From Streptococcus suis (GTDB taxonomy: Bacteria > Bacillota > Bacilli > Lactobacillales > Streptococcaceae), in the NCBI GenBank assembly GCA_022354845.1, contig CP031970.1, positions 1,178,001 through 1,242,000 on the forward strand: a stretch of DNA of 64,000 nt, read 5' to 3'. Below, one piece after another: positions 24,552-34,655 of this stretch. The translations under genes and the position numbers were made by a program. Position 1 is the stretch's first letter, and every line of letters begins with the position of its first letter. Below the pieces are notes generated by a model. The model was not told the DNA's origin and did not search any database. It saw nothing but the letters and a program-made list of their open reading frames with translations.

Positions 24552-24807
24552 CTTCTATTCTGTATTCCAAACCATACTGATCACGCGATAGATAGCCATA
24601 ATCCACCAAGTAGCGTCTCAATATAGCAAAGTCATCATAAATCTCAGCTAGAAAGGCATTAACTTCTTTTTCTGTGAAGGTCGAGCCTTTTTTAGCTAAT
24701 TCTTCTTGTAAATAGGCAAACAAGTCCTGCCTACTTTTTAATTTTTTAGGAAAAGCGATAAGCTTGCCTTCTCGGAAAAATTTTTCTTGAATCTCTTGAA
24801 CATTCAT
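24541..24807 (-). CDS. DUF2087 domain protein
   Basis: 88 residues, nearly all one DUF2087 domain: KLIAFPKKLKSRQDLFAYLQ, then FTEKEVNAFL, then ILRRYLVDYGYLSRDQYGLEYRI, the family's C-terminal signature. Such domains occur alone or fused to ArsR-type DNA-binding domains; a nucleic-acid-binding role is plausible but unproven. RBS GGGAGGGTGGT. Its upstream side carries the pheT terminator hairpin (24821-24846). Confidence 0.85.
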   Translation of the reverse strand: MNVQEIQEKFFREGKLIAFPKKLKSRQDLFAYLQEELAKKGSTFTEKEVNAFLAEIYDDFAILRRYLVDYGYLSRDQYGLEYRIEEKR

Positions 24808-24818
24808 ACCACCCTCCC

Positions 24819-24846
24819 AAAAATCCTAGCCCTCAGACTAGGATTT
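24819..24846 (-). terminator. Terminator after pheT and the BOX-like element
   Basis: AAATCCTAG (24821-24829) / CTAGGATTT (24838-24846). On the minus strand the second arm runs into TTTTT and then the DUF2087 RBS. Confidence 0.65.
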
Positions 24847-24853
24847 AGTAGTA

Positions 24854-25122
24854 TAGTCTTTCAATTTGCTTTTGTACACCTCCAAAGGTTTAGGAAACCT
24901 TTGGAGGTGGGAAATAGATCGAATAAAGTTCGCATCAAAAGCTGCAGATAGCTTGCACAGACCAACCGTCTGTGCAAGTCTGAAAATATTACTTACGATA
25001 GCAAGTCACAGCTGTCGAGTACGTCAAAGCGAGTTCAAATAATCTGAAATTATTTTAAGTTGGAGATAAGGAAACAGAGTTTCCTCATACGTCGAAGTAA
25101 TAAAAGATAAAATGAAAGACTA
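24854..25122. repeat. BOX-like palindromic element with two internal hairpins
   Basis: The inverted ends are TAGTCTTTCA (24854-24863) and TGAAAGACTA (25113-25122). Inside are two perfect hairpins: a 13-bp stem at 24879-24891/24895-24907 (CCTCCAAAGGTTT) and an 11-bp stem at 24952-24962/24968-24978 (CTTGCACAGAC). A third block with GTACGTCAAAGCGAG and TACGTCGAAG follows. The modular layout recalls pneumococcal BOX elements, though the sequence is not one I can equate with boxA, boxB or boxC. Confidence 0.6.
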
Positions 25123-25126
25123 AAGT

Positions 25127-27526
25127 TTAACGAATTTCAGCACCAAGCTCAACCAAAGCCTTACTAATTTTCTCCATGTACTTAGCCACTTCCTTATCCG
25201 TCAAGCTATCTTCAGGATTCTGGAAGGTCAGGTTATAAGCCATAGACTTTTTACCAGCCTCGATATTGCCGCCAGCATAGACGTCAAAGAGGGTCACCTT
25301 GGTCAAGCGTTTCACGCCCGCAGCCGCAATGGCATTCAGGACATCCTGATGCTTGACATCACTGCTCAAAAGTAGGGCAATGTCACGGCTGACCGCTGGG
25401 AATTTAGAGATTTCGGTAAATGGCTGAGCAGGCTGGAGAGCTTCTTCAATCCCATCCAAATTGATTTCAGCCACATAAGTTTCAGGAATACCGTAGTCCT
25501 TAGCCGTTTGAGGGTGAACTTGTCCGACAAAGCCGATTACCGCCCCATTCAAATGGATTTCAGCAGTACGACCTGGGTGCAGGGCAGCAATCTCACTGGT
25601 TGCCATAAAGTCAACTGCCAACTTGTAGTGACCAAAGATAGCTTCCAAGATACCTTTAGCATGGAAGAAATCAACGGGTACAGCAGGTGTCTGGAAGTCT
25701 TTCTCAGCTACCAAGCCAGTCAAGACAAGGGCAAATTTATTGATTTCTTGTGGAAGGTCTTCTTTTGGATTGCCAGACTGTTCAAAGATTTTACCGATTT
25801 CGTAAAGAGCCAAGTTCTTGTTCTTACGAGCCACGTTGTAGGCAACTGTGTCTAACATACCAGACACCATGTTCTGACGAAGGGCAGAGCGGTCAACGGT
25901 CATTGGCCACATGAGTTCGGTGACTGTGGTTGGGCGTGCCACAAACTCCACAGCCTTTTCAGGCGTTGTCAAGGCATAGGAAATAATTTCTGTCAGTCCT
26001 GCACCTTCTGCCAGGCTACGTACTTGGCGACGGATGTTCTGGGTCAGGGTCAACTCACCTGCTGTTCCGTCCTCTTTCGGAAGAGTAGTTGGCAGATTAT
26101 TGTAGCCATAAATACGAGCGATTTCTTCAACTAAGTCTGCAGGAATGCGAATGTCCCAACGACGACGCGGTACTGCGACTGTAAACTGACTTGCATCGCC
26201 AGTTGTTTCCATACCTAAACGACGGAAAATATCTGCGATTTGGGCATAGTCCAGATTAGTCCCGAGCGAGCGGTTGACGTAATCAATGGTCGCTGTGACT
26301 GGGACATCCGAAGTGTCCACGCTGCCCGCAGAAACGATGCCAGACAAGACCTGACCGCCAGACAATTCCGCAATCATAGCAGCTGCTGTGTCCATAGCCT
26401 CCGTCAAAGTCGCCACGTTGATTCCTTTTTCAAAGCGAGAAGAGGATTCAGAACGAAGATTGAGGCGACCTGAGGTCTTGCGAATTGACTTGCCGTCAAA
26501 GAGGGCTGCTTCCAGCACAACCGTCTTAGAGTTGTTGTCAATCTCTGTGTTGGCACCACCCATGACACCACCAAGGGCAACCGCCTTGTCCCCAACGGAA
26601 ATGACGATGTCATCAGCAATCAAGTCACGCTCTTCGCCGTCAAGAGTTACCAAGTTCTCACCCTCTTTTGCCTGACGAGCCACGATTTTCTTGCCATCAA
26701 ACTTGTCAAAGTCAAAGGCGTGCATTGGCTGACCGAAGTAAAGTAAGATATAGTTGGTGATGTCCACCACGTTGTTGAGCGGGCGGATACCTGCGTTCAT
26801 GAGCAGGTTTTGCAACCACTGTGGACTCGGTGCGATAATCACATTTTCAATGACACGCGCCGTGTAGGCAGCTACCTTTTCTGACTCAATGGCCACTTCA
26901 ATCACATCGCTGGCCTTCTTATCACTTTCCTCCAAGGCTACAGGCTTGAAGTTGACCTTGCTATCATAGATAGCAGCCACTTCGTGAGCCACACCACGCA
27001 TAGAGAGAGCGTCGGCACGGTTTGGTGTGATGGACAGCTCGATAATCTCGTCGTCGAGGTCCAGATATGAAAAGACTGGCTCACCCACGACTGCATCTTC
27101 AGGCAGGTGGTAGATTCCGTCCGCATATACTTTTGGTACCACAGAGTCGGACACGCCGATTTCGCTCAATGAGCAGAGCATACCCAAGGATTCAACTCCA
27201 CGGATTTTGCTTTTCTTAATCTTGTAGTTTCCAGCGATACGCGCACCTGGCAGAGCGACGATCACCTTGATGCCTGGCTTGACATTTGGAGCACCGCAAA
27301 CGATTTGCGTAACTTCTTCACCGACATTGACCTGGCAGATGTTGAGGTGGGTATCTGGAATTGGCTCAGAAGACACAACCTGACCAACAACCAACTTAGA
27401 CAGCCCAGCACTCTTTTGCTCAACCCCTTCTACCTCAATCCCTGTTGTTGACATTTTTTCAGACAAGTCTTGGCTTGTCGCATCAAAGTCAACGAGTTCT
27501 TTTAACCATTTGTAACTTACTAACAT
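25127..27526 (-). CDS. pheT: Phenylalanine-tRNA ligase, beta subunit
   Basis: 799 residues, full length. It has an N-terminal tRNA-binding OB domain (about 40-150, [20 protein letters not shown]), a B3/B4 editing domain (about 210-390), a B5 domain, the catalytic-like core, and a C-terminal anticodon-binding FDX-ACB domain (about 705-799, [13 protein letters not shown]). It pairs with PheS as an alpha2-beta2 enzyme. The GNAT gene lies between pheS and pheT, with a hairpin array in between, so transcription presumably runs through all of them from the T-box promoter. RBS AGAAAGGATAAT. Confidence 0.97.
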   Translation of the reverse strand: MLVSYKWLKELVDFDATSQDLSEKMSTTGIEVEGVEQKSAGLSKLVVGQVVSSEPIPDTHLNICQVNVGEEVTQIVCGAPNVKPGIKVIVALPGARIAGNYKIKKSKIRGVESLGMLCSLSEIGVSDSVVPKVYADGIYHLPEDAVVGEPVFSYLDLDDEIIELSITPNRADALSMRGVAHEVAAIYDSKVNFKPVALEESDKKASDVIEVAIESEKVAAYTARVIENVIIAPSPQWLQNLLMNAGIRPLNNVVDITNYILLYFGQPMHAFDFDKFDGKKIVARQAKEGENLVTLDGEERDLIADDIVISVGDKAVALGGVMGGANTEIDNNSKTVVLEAALFDGKSIRKTSGRLNLRSESSSRFEKGINVATLTEAMDTAAAMIAELSGGQVLSGIVSAGSVDTSDVPVTATIDYVNRSLGTNLDYAQIADIFRRLGMETTGDASQFTVAVPRRRWDIRIPADLVEEIARIYGYNNLPTTLPKEDGTAGELTLTQNIRRQVRSLAEGAGLTEIISYALTTPEKAVEFVARPTTVTELMWPMTVDRSALRQNMVSGMLDTVAYNVARKNKNLALYEIGKIFEQSGNPKEDLPQEINKFALVLTGLVAEKDFQTPAVPVDFFHAKGILEAIFGHYKLAVDFMATSEIAALHPGRTAEIHLNGAVIGFVGQVHPQTAKDYGIPETYVAEINLDGIEEALQPAQPFTEISKFPAVSRDIALLLSSDVKHQDVLNAIAAAGVKRLTKVTLFDVYAGGNIEAGKKSMAYNLTFQNPEDSLTDKEVAKYMEKISKALVELGAEIR

Positions 27527-27527
27527 A

Positions 27528-28049
27528 TTATCCTTTCTGGTGCAAAGGCCGTTTTAGTAGCCAATCCACATCTATCTTATCACCGACCGCAAATTCATGC
27601 TGGCCAAATTTTTCAAATCCGTATTTGGAATAGAATTTCTGAGCCTTGTAATTATGTTCCCAAACTCCCAGCCAGACCCAATCACAGCTTGACTGCTCTG
27701 CTTTTTTCAAAGCAAACTCAAAAAGTTTCTTACCCAACCCTTGACCTTGATAGGCCTTTAAGAGATAGATACGCTGGATTTCAAAGGCATTTTCCAGCTC
27801 ATGTTCTGTCTGAGCAGGACCCTGGTTAAGCTTAAGATAACCAGCTATCTGATGATCTACTCTTAGAAAATAGTGCTGGCAGTTGGAATCCGATAACTCA
27901 CTAGTCAAGACTTCGAGTGAATACGCTTCCTCAAAGAAAGCCTTCAGTTTTTTAGGGTCATTATCGTGAGCGAAGGTCTCGGCAAAAGTCTGTGTAGCCA
28001 GCTCCTGCAAAGCGGAAACCTCTTCTAAACGTATAGGATCAATCTGCAT
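27528..28049 (-). CDS. GNAT acetyltransferase (PaiA-like)
   Basis: 173 residues from [12 protein letters not shown]. The frame continues upstream to 28109, but that part is hairpin-repeat DNA (28050 onward), which argues for the later ATG behind GAGAGGCAATGAG. The acetyl-CoA loop is [18 protein letters not shown] (about 103-120). The N-terminal [14 protein letters not shown] resembles the PaiA polyamine acetyltransferase branch. It ends one base before pheT starts, so it is co-transcribed. The substrate is unproven. Confidence 0.87.
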   Translation of the reverse strand: MQIDPIRLEEVSALQELATQTFAETFAHDNDPKKLKAFFEEAYSLEVLTSELSDSNCQHYFLRVDHQIAGYLKLNQGPAQTEHELENAFEIQRIYLLKAYQGQGLGKKLFEFALKKAEQSSCDWVWLGVWEHNYKAQKFYSKYGFEKFGQHEFAVGDKIDVDWLLKRPLHQKG

Positions 28050-28690
28050 CTCATTGCCTCTCATTTCTAAATGAGCTAGGAAAATCGCAGAATAGCGACT
28101 TTCCTTCACTTTACTCGTGCGGAATTACGACGTTATAAGATTGAAAACGACATTTTTTCATCCAGAAATCTAGTGAGGGAGTAGGTATACCGCTAGAGCC
28201 GCTACCGTTTCTCTCAAACAACAATCTACTAACTTTATCGGATTACGACAGATTTCAAGCAAAACGATATTTTTTGCTTGAAATCCTAGTAAGGTAGCTA
28301 GGAAAGTCGCTTAATCGCGATTTCCGTTCACCTACTCCAGCGGAGTTACGACGTTCTAATGTTGAAAACGATATTTTTTCAACTCTAAACCTAGTGAGGT
28401 GAGTAGAAAGACCGCTATAGCGGCTTCTGCTTCTCTCAAACAACGATCTAATAACTTTTTATAGGATTACGAAGGTATTTCAAGCAAAACGATATTTTTT
28501 GCTTGAAATCCTAGTAAGGTAGCTAGGAAAGTCGCTTAATCGCGATTTCCGTTCACCTACTCCAGCGGAGTTACGACGTTCTAATGTTGAAAACGATATT
28601 TTTTCAACATTAGAGCTAGTGTGACGATTAGACAGTTCGCCATAGCGATTGTCGTCTCATAAATAGGTGCTTCAGCACCATTTATGAGTA
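28050..28690. repeat. Tandem array of two alternating hairpin modules
   Basis: The modules run in the order Y-like (about 28060-28132, degenerate), X (28133-28251), Y (28252-28360), X (28361-28476), Y (28477-28585), X-like (28586-28690). The segments 28252-28383 and 28477-28608 are identical over 132 bases, 225 bases apart. Y carries the hairpin ATTTCAAGCAAAA / TTTTGCTTGAAAT, and X carries GTTGAAAA / TTTTCAAC. Both close the same loop CGATATT. The region has no credible gene and separates the GNAT gene from pheS. Confidence 0.75.
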
Positions 28691-28695
28691 TCGGA

Positions 28696-29739
28696 TTAAA
28701 ACTGCTCAGAGAATCGTACATCTCCTTGATAGAATCCACGAATATCGTTGATACCGTAACGGAGCATGGCAATTCGTTCCTGACCAAGACCAAAGGCAAA
28801 GCCAGAGTACTTGGTTGAGTCAATGCCACTCATTTCCAATACTTGCGGATGGACCATGCCGGCACCGAGGATTTCAATCCAGCCTGTTTTCTTACATACG
28901 TTACAGCCGTCACCACCACACTTGAAGCAGGAAACATCCACTTCAACAGAAGGCTCTGTGAACGGGAAGTAAGATGGACGCAGGCGAATCTGACGCTCTT
29001 CACCAAACATTTTCTTGATGATCAATTCAAGTGTACCTTTGAGATCACCCATGGATACATTTTCACCGACAACCAAGCCTTCAATCTGGTGGAACTGGTG
29101 GCTGTGGGTCGCATCGTCCGTATCACGACGGAAAACACGGCCTGGCGAAATCATCTTCAAAGCACCTTTTGAGAAATCATGTTGGTCCATTGTACGTGCC
29201 TGAACTGGTGATGTATGGGTCCGCATAAGGATTTCTTCTGTGATATAGAAGGTATCCTGCATATCACGTGCTGGGTGGTCTTTTGGCAAATTCATGCGCT
29301 CAAAGTTATAATAGTCTTTCTCCACTTCAAATCCATCAACGATTTGGAAGCCCATGCCCAAGAAAATATCTTCGATTTCTTCAGAAGTCTGGGTCAAGAC
29401 ATGACGTTTTCCGACCTTAACCTGACGACTTGGCAAGGTTACATCAATAGTTTCTGAAGCTAGTTGCTGTTGGATTTTTGCTGCTGCAACCTTCTGAGCG
29501 GTTTCTTCAAAAGCAGCCGTCAGCACATCACGCACCTCATTGACCTGCTTACCAACGATTGGTTTCATATCGTTAGACAGGTCTTTCAAGCCTTTCAACA
29601 AGTCAGTCAAGGACCCTTTTTTACCCAAAACCGCGACACGCAGGTCTTGTAGTTCTTTCTCTCCTTGGTGCTGGATTTCTTTTAACTTTTCAAGTGTAGT
29701 TTGACTTAATTCAGCCAACTGTTGTTCAATGTTTGACAT
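28696..29739 (-). CDS. pheS: Phenylalanine-tRNA ligase, alpha subunit
   Basis: 347 residues from [11 protein letters not shown], preceded by GGAGGAATT; the frame to 29763 extends into the T-box terminator. An N-terminal coiled coil (about 1-85) is followed by the class II catalytic core. Motif 2 is in [19 protein letters not shown] and motif 3 in [17 protein letters not shown]. The phenylalanine pocket region is around [19 protein letters not shown], which also holds a cysteine-rich insertion. It activates phenylalanine together with PheT. Controlled by the T-box leader directly upstream. Confidence 0.97.
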   Translation of the reverse strand: MSNIEQQLAELSQTTLEKLKEIQHQGEKELQDLRVAVLGKKGSLTDLLKGLKDLSNDMKPIVGKQVNEVRDVLTAAFEETAQKVAAAKIQQQLASETIDVTLPSRQVKVGKRHVLTQTSEEIEDIFLGMGFQIVDGFEVEKDYYNFERMNLPKDHPARDMQDTFYITEEILMRTHTSPVQARTMDQHDFSKGALKMISPGRVFRRDTDDATHSHQFHQIEGLVVGENVSMGDLKGTLELIIKKMFGEERQIRLRPSYFPFTEPSVEVDVSCFKCGGDGCNVCKKTGWIEILGAGMVHPQVLEMSGIDSTKYSGFAFGLGQERIAMLRYGINDIRGFYQGDVRFSEQF

Positions 29740-29744
29740 AATTC

Positions 29745-29998
29745 CTCCAATAAAAAAACGCATGACACCACTCGTATCGGAGCGTTGTCACGCGGTACCA
29801 TCCGTTTTCATCTGCTAGGCAGACCTTGTTTCTAAGAACCGGTCTTCACAAGTAAAGTGCTTATATATGTGAATAAAGGTTCTAAGTCCTTGTGTGAGTG
29901 AATTCGACCAACTTTCACTGATTGAGCTTGCAGTCACGGCTCAACTCCCTGGGCAGTTTCCATAGGTGTACTAGTCTCACAGACTTCTATTCAATTAA
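29745..29998 (-). promoter_or_regulatory. T-box leader of pheS (phenylalanine)
   Basis: Minus-strand leader with the T-box core GGATGGTACCGCG (complement of about 29795-29808). It is followed by the terminator stem CGCGTGACAACGCTCCG...GAGTGGTGTCATGCG and TTTTTTT (about 29752-29795), just before the pheS RBS. In the specifier loop the codon TTC (minus strand 29902-29900, context GAATTCAC) fits phenylalanine. Uncharged tRNA-Phe would stabilise the antiterminator and raise pheS transcription. Confidence 0.92.
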
Positions 29999-30040
29999 GA
30001 ATATTCTATCAAAAATAAGAGTTTTTGGCAATTGATTTCT

Positions 30041-30880
30041 TTACTCATTCACTGCAATTTCCCCACTATGATAGTTGATACTGAGACCGCTCTGCACATT
30101 TGGAACGAACACATTGAACTCTAGACTACCATCTGCTGCTTTTGCCTCTAGATGGCTTCCGACAGGAACAAGGTCTTCACTCTCAGCATACACCAAGGTC
30201 ACACGATAGCGGACACGCTTATTTTTATCCAAGGCCCGCCGAATTTGACTTTCAAAATAATTCTGCCCAGTTGAAGTTTGGTCGTTAGCTTGGTTAGACC
30301 AGGCAGTTTGAACCGCTATGTTTTTGGGATTACTTGTTGAGGCATCAAATCCAGCAAGACCACCAATCAAGGCATAGCCTAAAAGATGTCCACGATCAAC
30401 TGCATGATCATATTCCCCTGGCAAATCATGAATTTGGTGCCAGCCAGCAGGAGTCCATGACGTACGTCCATTACCAGTTGCTTCACGATCCTTATACTGA
30501 CGTGTAGATTTGGCTAAAAGCGCATTGGCTACCGTTGGAACCGTTTCTCCCTGAACTGTCTTTGTCTTATTATCACCATAAGGAACACTGGCAACCGATG
30601 CATCTAAAACCGTTTGATTCCCGTTAATAATAAATGCTCCAGCGCCATTCCATTCAATCGAATTCCCCAGTTGCTTTTTTACATCTTCTGTCAATACCGA
30701 ATTAGCCAGTTCCTGACTAGGTGTGCCTTCACTTGCCTTAGACCGATTGACATAATAGGAATAATCAGCAACGTTACTGCTCTTGTTATCGCTTAAAAGA
30801 TAGCCACCCGCTACTGCAACAATCGTAGCCAATAAGCTGAGCAAACTCATTGCTTGTTTTTTTACATTTTTCTTCGCCAT
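30041..30880 (-). CDS. endA: DNA/RNA non-specific endonuclease, membrane-anchored (EndA-like)
   Basis: 279 residues. A single N-terminal signal anchor (about 10-30) places the enzyme outside the membrane. The beta-beta-alpha metal nuclease motif is [13 protein letters not shown] with catalytic H165 and, downstream, the metal asparagine region [18 protein letters not shown]. Homologous to pneumococcal EndA, which degrades one DNA strand during transformation and cuts extracellular traps. The epuA-endA order is as in pneumococcus. The gene name is by homology. Confidence 0.92.
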   Translation of the reverse strand: MAKKNVKKQAMSLLSLLATIVAVAGGYLLSDNKSSNVADYSYYVNRSKASEGTPSQELANSVLTEDVKKQLGNSIEWNGAGAFIINGNQTVLDASVASVPYGDNKTKTVQGETVPTVANALLAKSTRQYKDREATGNGRTSWTPAGWHQIHDLPGEYDHAVDRGHLLGYALIGGLAGFDASTSNPKNIAVQTAWSNQANDQTSTGQNYFESQIRRALDKNKRVRYRVTLVYAESEDLVPVGSHLEAKAADGSLEFNVFVPNVQSGLSINYHSGEIAVNE

Positions 30881-30909
30881 AAAATCTCCATTAAAAAAGT
30901 AGGACTAGC

Positions 30910-31101
30910 CTACTTTCCAGTAAATTTAGAAATGAATTCTTGCCATTTTTCTACCGATAGTATTGAAAACATATTGTCACCATCACCTATGACTCCGTAT
31001 CCAACCATCAGCCCAAAGGCAAAGATTAAAATTGCAAACAGTAAAATTATCACTACAAAGAGTAAATTTTTACCCATATTACCTAGATATTCCTTATCCA
31101 T
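30910..31101 (-). CDS. epuA: EpuA-like small membrane protein
   Basis: 63 residues from [12 protein letters not shown]. One central membrane helix (about 12-36, [27 protein letters not shown]) is followed by a short C-terminal tail. Streptococcal homologues upstream of endA are called EpuA and are often annotated as an RNA polymerase beta-subunit-like protein. The ATG overlaps the end of murA, and GGAG sits in murA at the right distance, so translation is coupled. Function unknown; the operon position links it to endA. Confidence 0.85.
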   Translation of the reverse strand: MDKEYLGNMGKNLLFVVIILLFAILIFAFGLMVGYGVIGDGDNMFSILSVEKWQEFISKFTGK

Positions 31102-32377
31102 TTTCAACTTCTCCACTCACACGTTCAATCGACGCACCTAAGGCAGCTAATTTTTCATGAAAACGATAATAACCACGATCCAAGTGGGTCAATTTCCCAA
31201 CAATGGTTTGTCCTTCAGCAACCAATCCAGCTAAAATCAAGGCTGCACTAGCCCGTAAATCTGTCGACATTACCTGAGCTCCTTGCAAGGGTTGTCCCCC
31301 AGAAATGATAGCCGTATCACGTAAAATTTCCGAATGCAAATTCATCCGACGTAATTCTTCAAGGTGTTGGAATCGATTTTCAAACACCGTTTCAATCATG
31401 GTTGACTCACCTTTTGCAACTGCCATTAATGCGGTAAATTGGGCCTGCATGTCGGTCGGAAAGCCAGGGTGTGGTAAGGTTTTTACTGTTACAGGTTTGA
31501 GTTTGTCCACTTGTGAACGCACTCGAATCCCTTCTGCTTCTTCCGTTACTTCAACTCCCATTTCTATCATTTTAGAAATAAGCGGACGATTGTGCTCCCA
31601 GACAGCATCCTTAATTAAAACATCTCCACCGGTCATAGCAGCAGCCACCATAAATGTACCTGCTTCGATACGGTCTTGAACAACTTGATGCTCTACTCCT
31701 ACCAATTCTTCTACACCCGTAATGGTAATTGTCTCAGTACCTGCTCCCTTAACATTCGCACCCATCTTATTTAGAAAAATAGCCAAATCAACGATTTCAG
31801 GTTCGCGCGCAGCATTTTCAAGTATAGTCATACCATGAGCAAGCGTTGCTGCCATCATTAAATTTTGTGTCGCACCGACACTTGGAAAATCAAGATAAAT
31901 ATGAGCACCTTGCAAGGCCTCCGCACTGGCTTCAATGTAACCAGCCCGTTGCTTAATTCTTGCTCCCATCGCTAGTAGACCTTTCAAATGAAGATCAATT
32001 GGACGACTACCGATTGTACAACCACCTGGCATAGATACTTTCGCATAGCCATTACGAGCTAAAATTGGACCAAGAATGACGATGGATGCACGCATTTGAC
32101 TAACATATTTATAGGGAGTTTCACTACCTAATTTTCCAGTCGCATCAACATCAATTGTCTTCGTTTCCTCGTCAAATTTTACACGAACACCCAAACCACG
32201 AACAACATTGTTCATTGTGAACACATCAGATAAAATCGGTACTTGTGTCAGCTGAGTCTGACCCTTACTTGCCAAAACTGTCGCTGCTAACAAGGGTAGA
32301 ACTGCATTTTTTGCACCCTCAATCTCAACTTGACCTTTTAATCCAGCTTGACTTCCTTTAACAATGATTGTTTCCAT
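31094..32377 (-). CDS. murA: UDP-N-acetylglucosamine 1-carboxyvinyltransferase
   Basis: 427 residues, the first committed step of peptidoglycan synthesis. It has the two-domain inside-out barrel with [10 protein letters not shown] (K and N of the active site) near residue 22. The fosfomycin-target cysteine is in [15 protein letters not shown], so it is of the sensitive type. Streptococci have two murA copies. Its place beside DUF1146 and the atp operon fits the one usually called murA1. RBS GAAGAGGG. Confidence 0.96.
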   Translation of the reverse strand: METIIVKGSQAGLKGQVEIEGAKNAVLPLLAATVLASKGQTQLTQVPILSDVFTMNNVVRGLGVRVKFDEETKTIDVDATGKLGSETPYKYVSQMRASIVILGPILARNGYAKVSMPGGCTIGSRPIDLHLKGLLAMGARIKQRAGYIEASAEALQGAHIYLDFPSVGATQNLMMAATLAHGMTILENAAREPEIVDLAIFLNKMGANVKGAGTETITITGVEELVGVEHQVVQDRIEAGTFMVAAAMTGGDVLIKDAVWEHNRPLISKMIEMGVEVTEEAEGIRVRSQVDKLKPVTVKTLPHPGFPTDMQAQFTALMAVAKGESTMIETVFENRFQHLEELRRMNLHSEILRDTAIISGGQPLQGAQVMSTDLRASAALILAGLVAEGQTIVGKLTHLDRGYYRFHEKLAALGASIERVSGEVENG

Positions 32378-32399
32378 TCACTTCCCTCTTCTTAACCTA

Positions 32400-32627
32400 T
32401 TAAGACATAGTTGCAAAAGAACGTCCAATTAGTAACAACTCTAAAAAGAAAGTTGAGACTAAATAACCTAATGCAATAGCAATAAATAATATCAGCATGT
32501 TGATTTTTGGCTGATTATCTCCCGTTACTTTTAACCATCGTGCCCAATCTACTGTCGTTATCAATAGATGATAACTTATATAGATAAAGAGTAGATGACT
32601 TATAAATTGCAAAATTGATTGTATCAT
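32400..32627 (-). CDS. DUF1146 (YwzB-like) small membrane protein
   Basis: 75 residues, two membrane helices (about 5-25 and 45-70), starting MIQSILQFISHLLFIYISYHLL. It matches the DUF1146 family, which in streptococci sits between atpC and murA. Here it is separated from the atpC gene by the island of 32738-40381, but the orphan atpC 3' end at 32687-32737 still precedes it. Function unknown. A GGAG RBS lies five bases before the ATG. Confidence 0.85.
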   Translation of the reverse strand: MIQSILQFISHLLFIYISYHLLITTVDWARWLKVTGDNQPKINMLILFIAIALGYLVSTFFLELLLIGRSFATMS

Positions 32628-32651
32628 ATCTCCATTATATCATGAAATTAA

Positions 32652-32682
32652 AAAAAGGAACTGAACCAAGTTCAATCCCAAT
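32652..32682 (-). terminator. Original atp-operon terminator, now behind the island
   Basis: On the minus strand GGGATTGAAC-TTG-GTTCAGTTCC is followed by TTTTTTT. It follows the orphan atpC 3' end, the layout expected at the native end of the atp operon. Confidence 0.7.
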
Positions 32683-32686
32683 TTTA

Positions 32687-32737
32687 TCAACGTTTCCCAA
32701 CACGAATACGATTGATTGCTTGTTGGAGGTTTTAGCA
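32687..32737 (-). pseudogene. atpC: Orphan 3' end of atpC (duplication at island boundary)
   Basis: On the minus strand this encodes [14 protein letters not shown] and a TGA stop, preceded by an in-frame TAA. The intact atpC (40382-40798) ends [29 protein letters not shown](A/G)ATACGATTGATTGC (32690-32720) differs from the intact copy by one base over 31. Homology continues downstream of the stop into the terminator. This looks like the second attachment or recombination site of the island. Confidence 0.85.
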
Positions 32738-32810
32738 AGCAATTATATCTATTTATTCCAGGTCCCTTACAATCATAGTTCAGGTCAGTAAAGAGATCAT
32801 TTAGCCATAT

Positions 32811-33917
32811 TCAATTTACAATCGCTATCCCCGTTTCCTTATCAAATAGATGGAGATGGTTTTCCAGTATTCTTACACTCACTTGTTCTCCAATAGAAAA
32901 TGGCTCCAAGGAGTCCGTTTTTACAACAATCTGAGTATCTATAGCTGCAAGATGAATATGCAAGAAGGCATCATCTCCAAACATTTCATAAACTTCCACC
33001 CTGCCTTCTACTGCCTTAGAAATTGTTAAATCTCTGGATATAACAATATTATTCGGACGAATTCCTACGATTACTTGATTTCCTGCCATTCCGCTATTGA
33101 CTACCACTGTTTCCTTATCGCTAGGTAACAAGAGCAGCATTTGACCAACCTCAACTGCCAATCCTTGATCTGTTTCTAACAAGCTCCCTTCAATGAAATT
33201 CATCGGAGGGGTACCAATGAACCCTGCGACAAACAAATTTGCTGGATTGTGATAGAGATTCTGAGGAGTGTCAACCTGTTGAATCACACCGTCCTTCATC
33301 ACTACAATCCTAGTTCCTAATGTCATAGCTTCCGTCTGGTCATGTGTTACATAAATAAATGTAGAGTCTAGTTGCTGATAAAGGTTGGCAATCTCCACTC
33401 TCATCTGGCCTCGTAGCTTTGCATCCAAATTTGATAATGGCTCATCCATTAGAAATAGTTTAGGCTGTCGAACCATTGCTCTGCCCATGGCCACCCGCTG
33501 CTTTTGTCCACCCGATAATTGAGATGGTTTTCTATTTAGGTACGGTGTTAAACTTAATACATCTGCAATTTCTGCTACCTTTTCCTTGATTTTTTGCTTC
33601 TTAAGTCCCTTGATTTTGAGACTATAGCCAATATTTTGGGCGACTGTCATATGCGGATATAAGGCATAATTTTGAAAAACCATCGCTATATCTCGGTCAC
33701 TTGGACTGATATGGTTGATGGTTTCCCCATCCACCAGCAGTTCTCCCGAGGTAATATCTTCTAAACCAGCAATCATCCGTAAAGACGTTGATTTCCCGCA
33801 ACCAGAAGGACCCACAATAATGATAAATTCTTTATCAGCTATCTCCAAGTTAAAATTATGGACAGCTATATGGTTGTCATAGGCCTTGACGATATTTCTT
33901 AATTCTATTTTTGCCAC
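32811..33917 (-). CDS. UgpC/MalK-type ABC importer ATPase
   Basis: 368 residues. The nucleotide-binding domain (1-235) has Walker A GPSGCGKST, signature LSGGQKQRVAMGRA, Walker B LFLMDEPLSNLDAKLR, and H in YVTHDQTEA. A C-terminal regulatory TOBE/MalK-type domain (about 245-368) follows. It drives the two permeases of the same operon and lies last in it, directly after the HAD gene. Multi-sugar ATPases of this class can serve several importers. One base separates it from the HAD stop. Confidence 0.93.
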   Translation of the reverse strand: MAKIELRNIVKAYDNHIAVHNFNLEIADKEFIIIVGPSGCGKSTSLRMIAGLEDITSGELLVDGETINHISPSDRDIAMVFQNYALYPHMTVAQNIGYSLKIKGLKKQKIKEKVAEIADVLSLTPYLNRKPSQLSGGQKQRVAMGRAMVRQPKLFLMDEPLSNLDAKLRGQMRVEIANLYQQLDSTFIYVTHDQTEAMTLGTRIVVMKDGVIQQVDTPQNLYHNPANLFVAGFIGTPPMNFIEGSLLETDQGLAVEVGQMLLLLPSDKETVVVNSGMAGNQVIVGIRPNNIVISRDLTISKAVEGRVEVYEMFGDDAFLHIHLAAIDTQIVVKTDSLEPFSIGEQVSVRILENHLHLFDKETGIAIVN

Positions 33918-34655
33918 CTATATTTCCTCATTTCTTCTATCAATAAACTCTAACAACTCAGCTAAAGATGGAATAATCGTATCTGTATAGTGACTGAGCG
34001 ACTTATACGTTCCTACCCCGCTTAACACTCCAATCGGTACTCCACCACCATTCAATGCAAAACGCATATCATTTGGCGTATCACCTACCACTGCAACTTC
34101 TTCACAAGTTAGTTGCCACTCCCTCAGTACATCTCGAAACAGACGCTCACTCGGTTTGATAGGGTGACCACTATCTGCTGTTGCACAATAACTGACATAC
34201 TTCTCAATCGCAAGGCTTGATAAACAATCCTGTGTAGCATCCGAGTTATCTGTCGTAACTATACCGATTTTGATTTTCCTTTTTCTTAATTCTTCAAACA
34301 ATACAGACATATCGGTAAACACAGGGTAGTCTGTGATGGTCTGGAAATGTTCTGAAAAAGACCGTTCTAGCAACATCTGCAATACCCCAATCTCCAGATT
34401 AGGTCGCTCTTTTTCAAGTATAACTGCTAAATCGGCAGCAATCTGTTCATAAGGTTTCCAAGCCAAGGCCCCTTCCGGATCAAGTACATCATTTTTGATA
34501 CCAATAGCCTCCTCCAAAGGAAGTATGTTATCCATTGTAGGTGGAAGATCAAGGAAGGATAATAGATTTATCAGAACAGGCCTAACTGCTGGTTGCCAGA
34601 CCTTGAAAAAATCAATTATAGTGCCATCTTTATCAAATAATATCCCTTTAATCAT
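33918..34655 (-). CDS. HAD-superfamily phosphatase
   Basis: 245 residues. Motif I is ILFDKDGTIIDF (nucleophile D and general acid D), motif II is in VTTDNS, and motif IV is GDTPNDMRFA. The helical cap between residues 20 and 120 is the C1 type of phosphoglycolate- and beta-phosphoglucomutase-like enzymes. It starts inside the end of the PHP gene (four-base ATGA overlap), so it is part of the import operon. It would dephosphorylate a product released by the PHP enzyme; inference only. Confidence 0.88.
   Translation of the reverse strand: MIKGILFDKDGTIIDFFKVWQPAVRPVLINLLSFLDLPPTMDNILPLEEAIGIKNDVLDPEGALAWKPYEQIAADLAVILEKERPNLEIGVLQMLLERSFSEHFQTITDYPVFTDMSVLFEELRKRKIKIGIVTTDNSDATQDCLSSLAIEKYVSYCATADSGHPIKPSERLFRDVLREWQLTCEEVAVVGDTPNDMRFALNGGGVPIGVLSGVGTYKSLSHYTDTIIPSLAELLEFIDRRNEEI

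Larger units (their letters stand above)
24808..25126. other. 319-base intergenic region filled by hairpin and BOX-like element
   Basis: The stretch contains the pheT-side terminator (24821-24846) and the palindromic element at 24854-25122. No gene was found. Confidence 0.6.

Noticed and set aside
24819..25126. A riboswitch or tRNA in the pheT-DUF2087 gap
   Set aside because: The stems are simple perfect hairpins between inverted ends. No cloverleaf, T-box or known aptamer core is present.
28050..28690. CRISPR array
   Set aside because: The repeat units are over 100 bases, palindromic and of two kinds. There are no short spacers and no cas genes.
32625..32645. TATAAT promoter for DUF1146
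   Set aside because: The TATAAT (32639-32634) is only about seven bases before the ATG and would give a leaderless transcript that loses the visible GGAG RBS. It is more likely chance AT-rich sequence.
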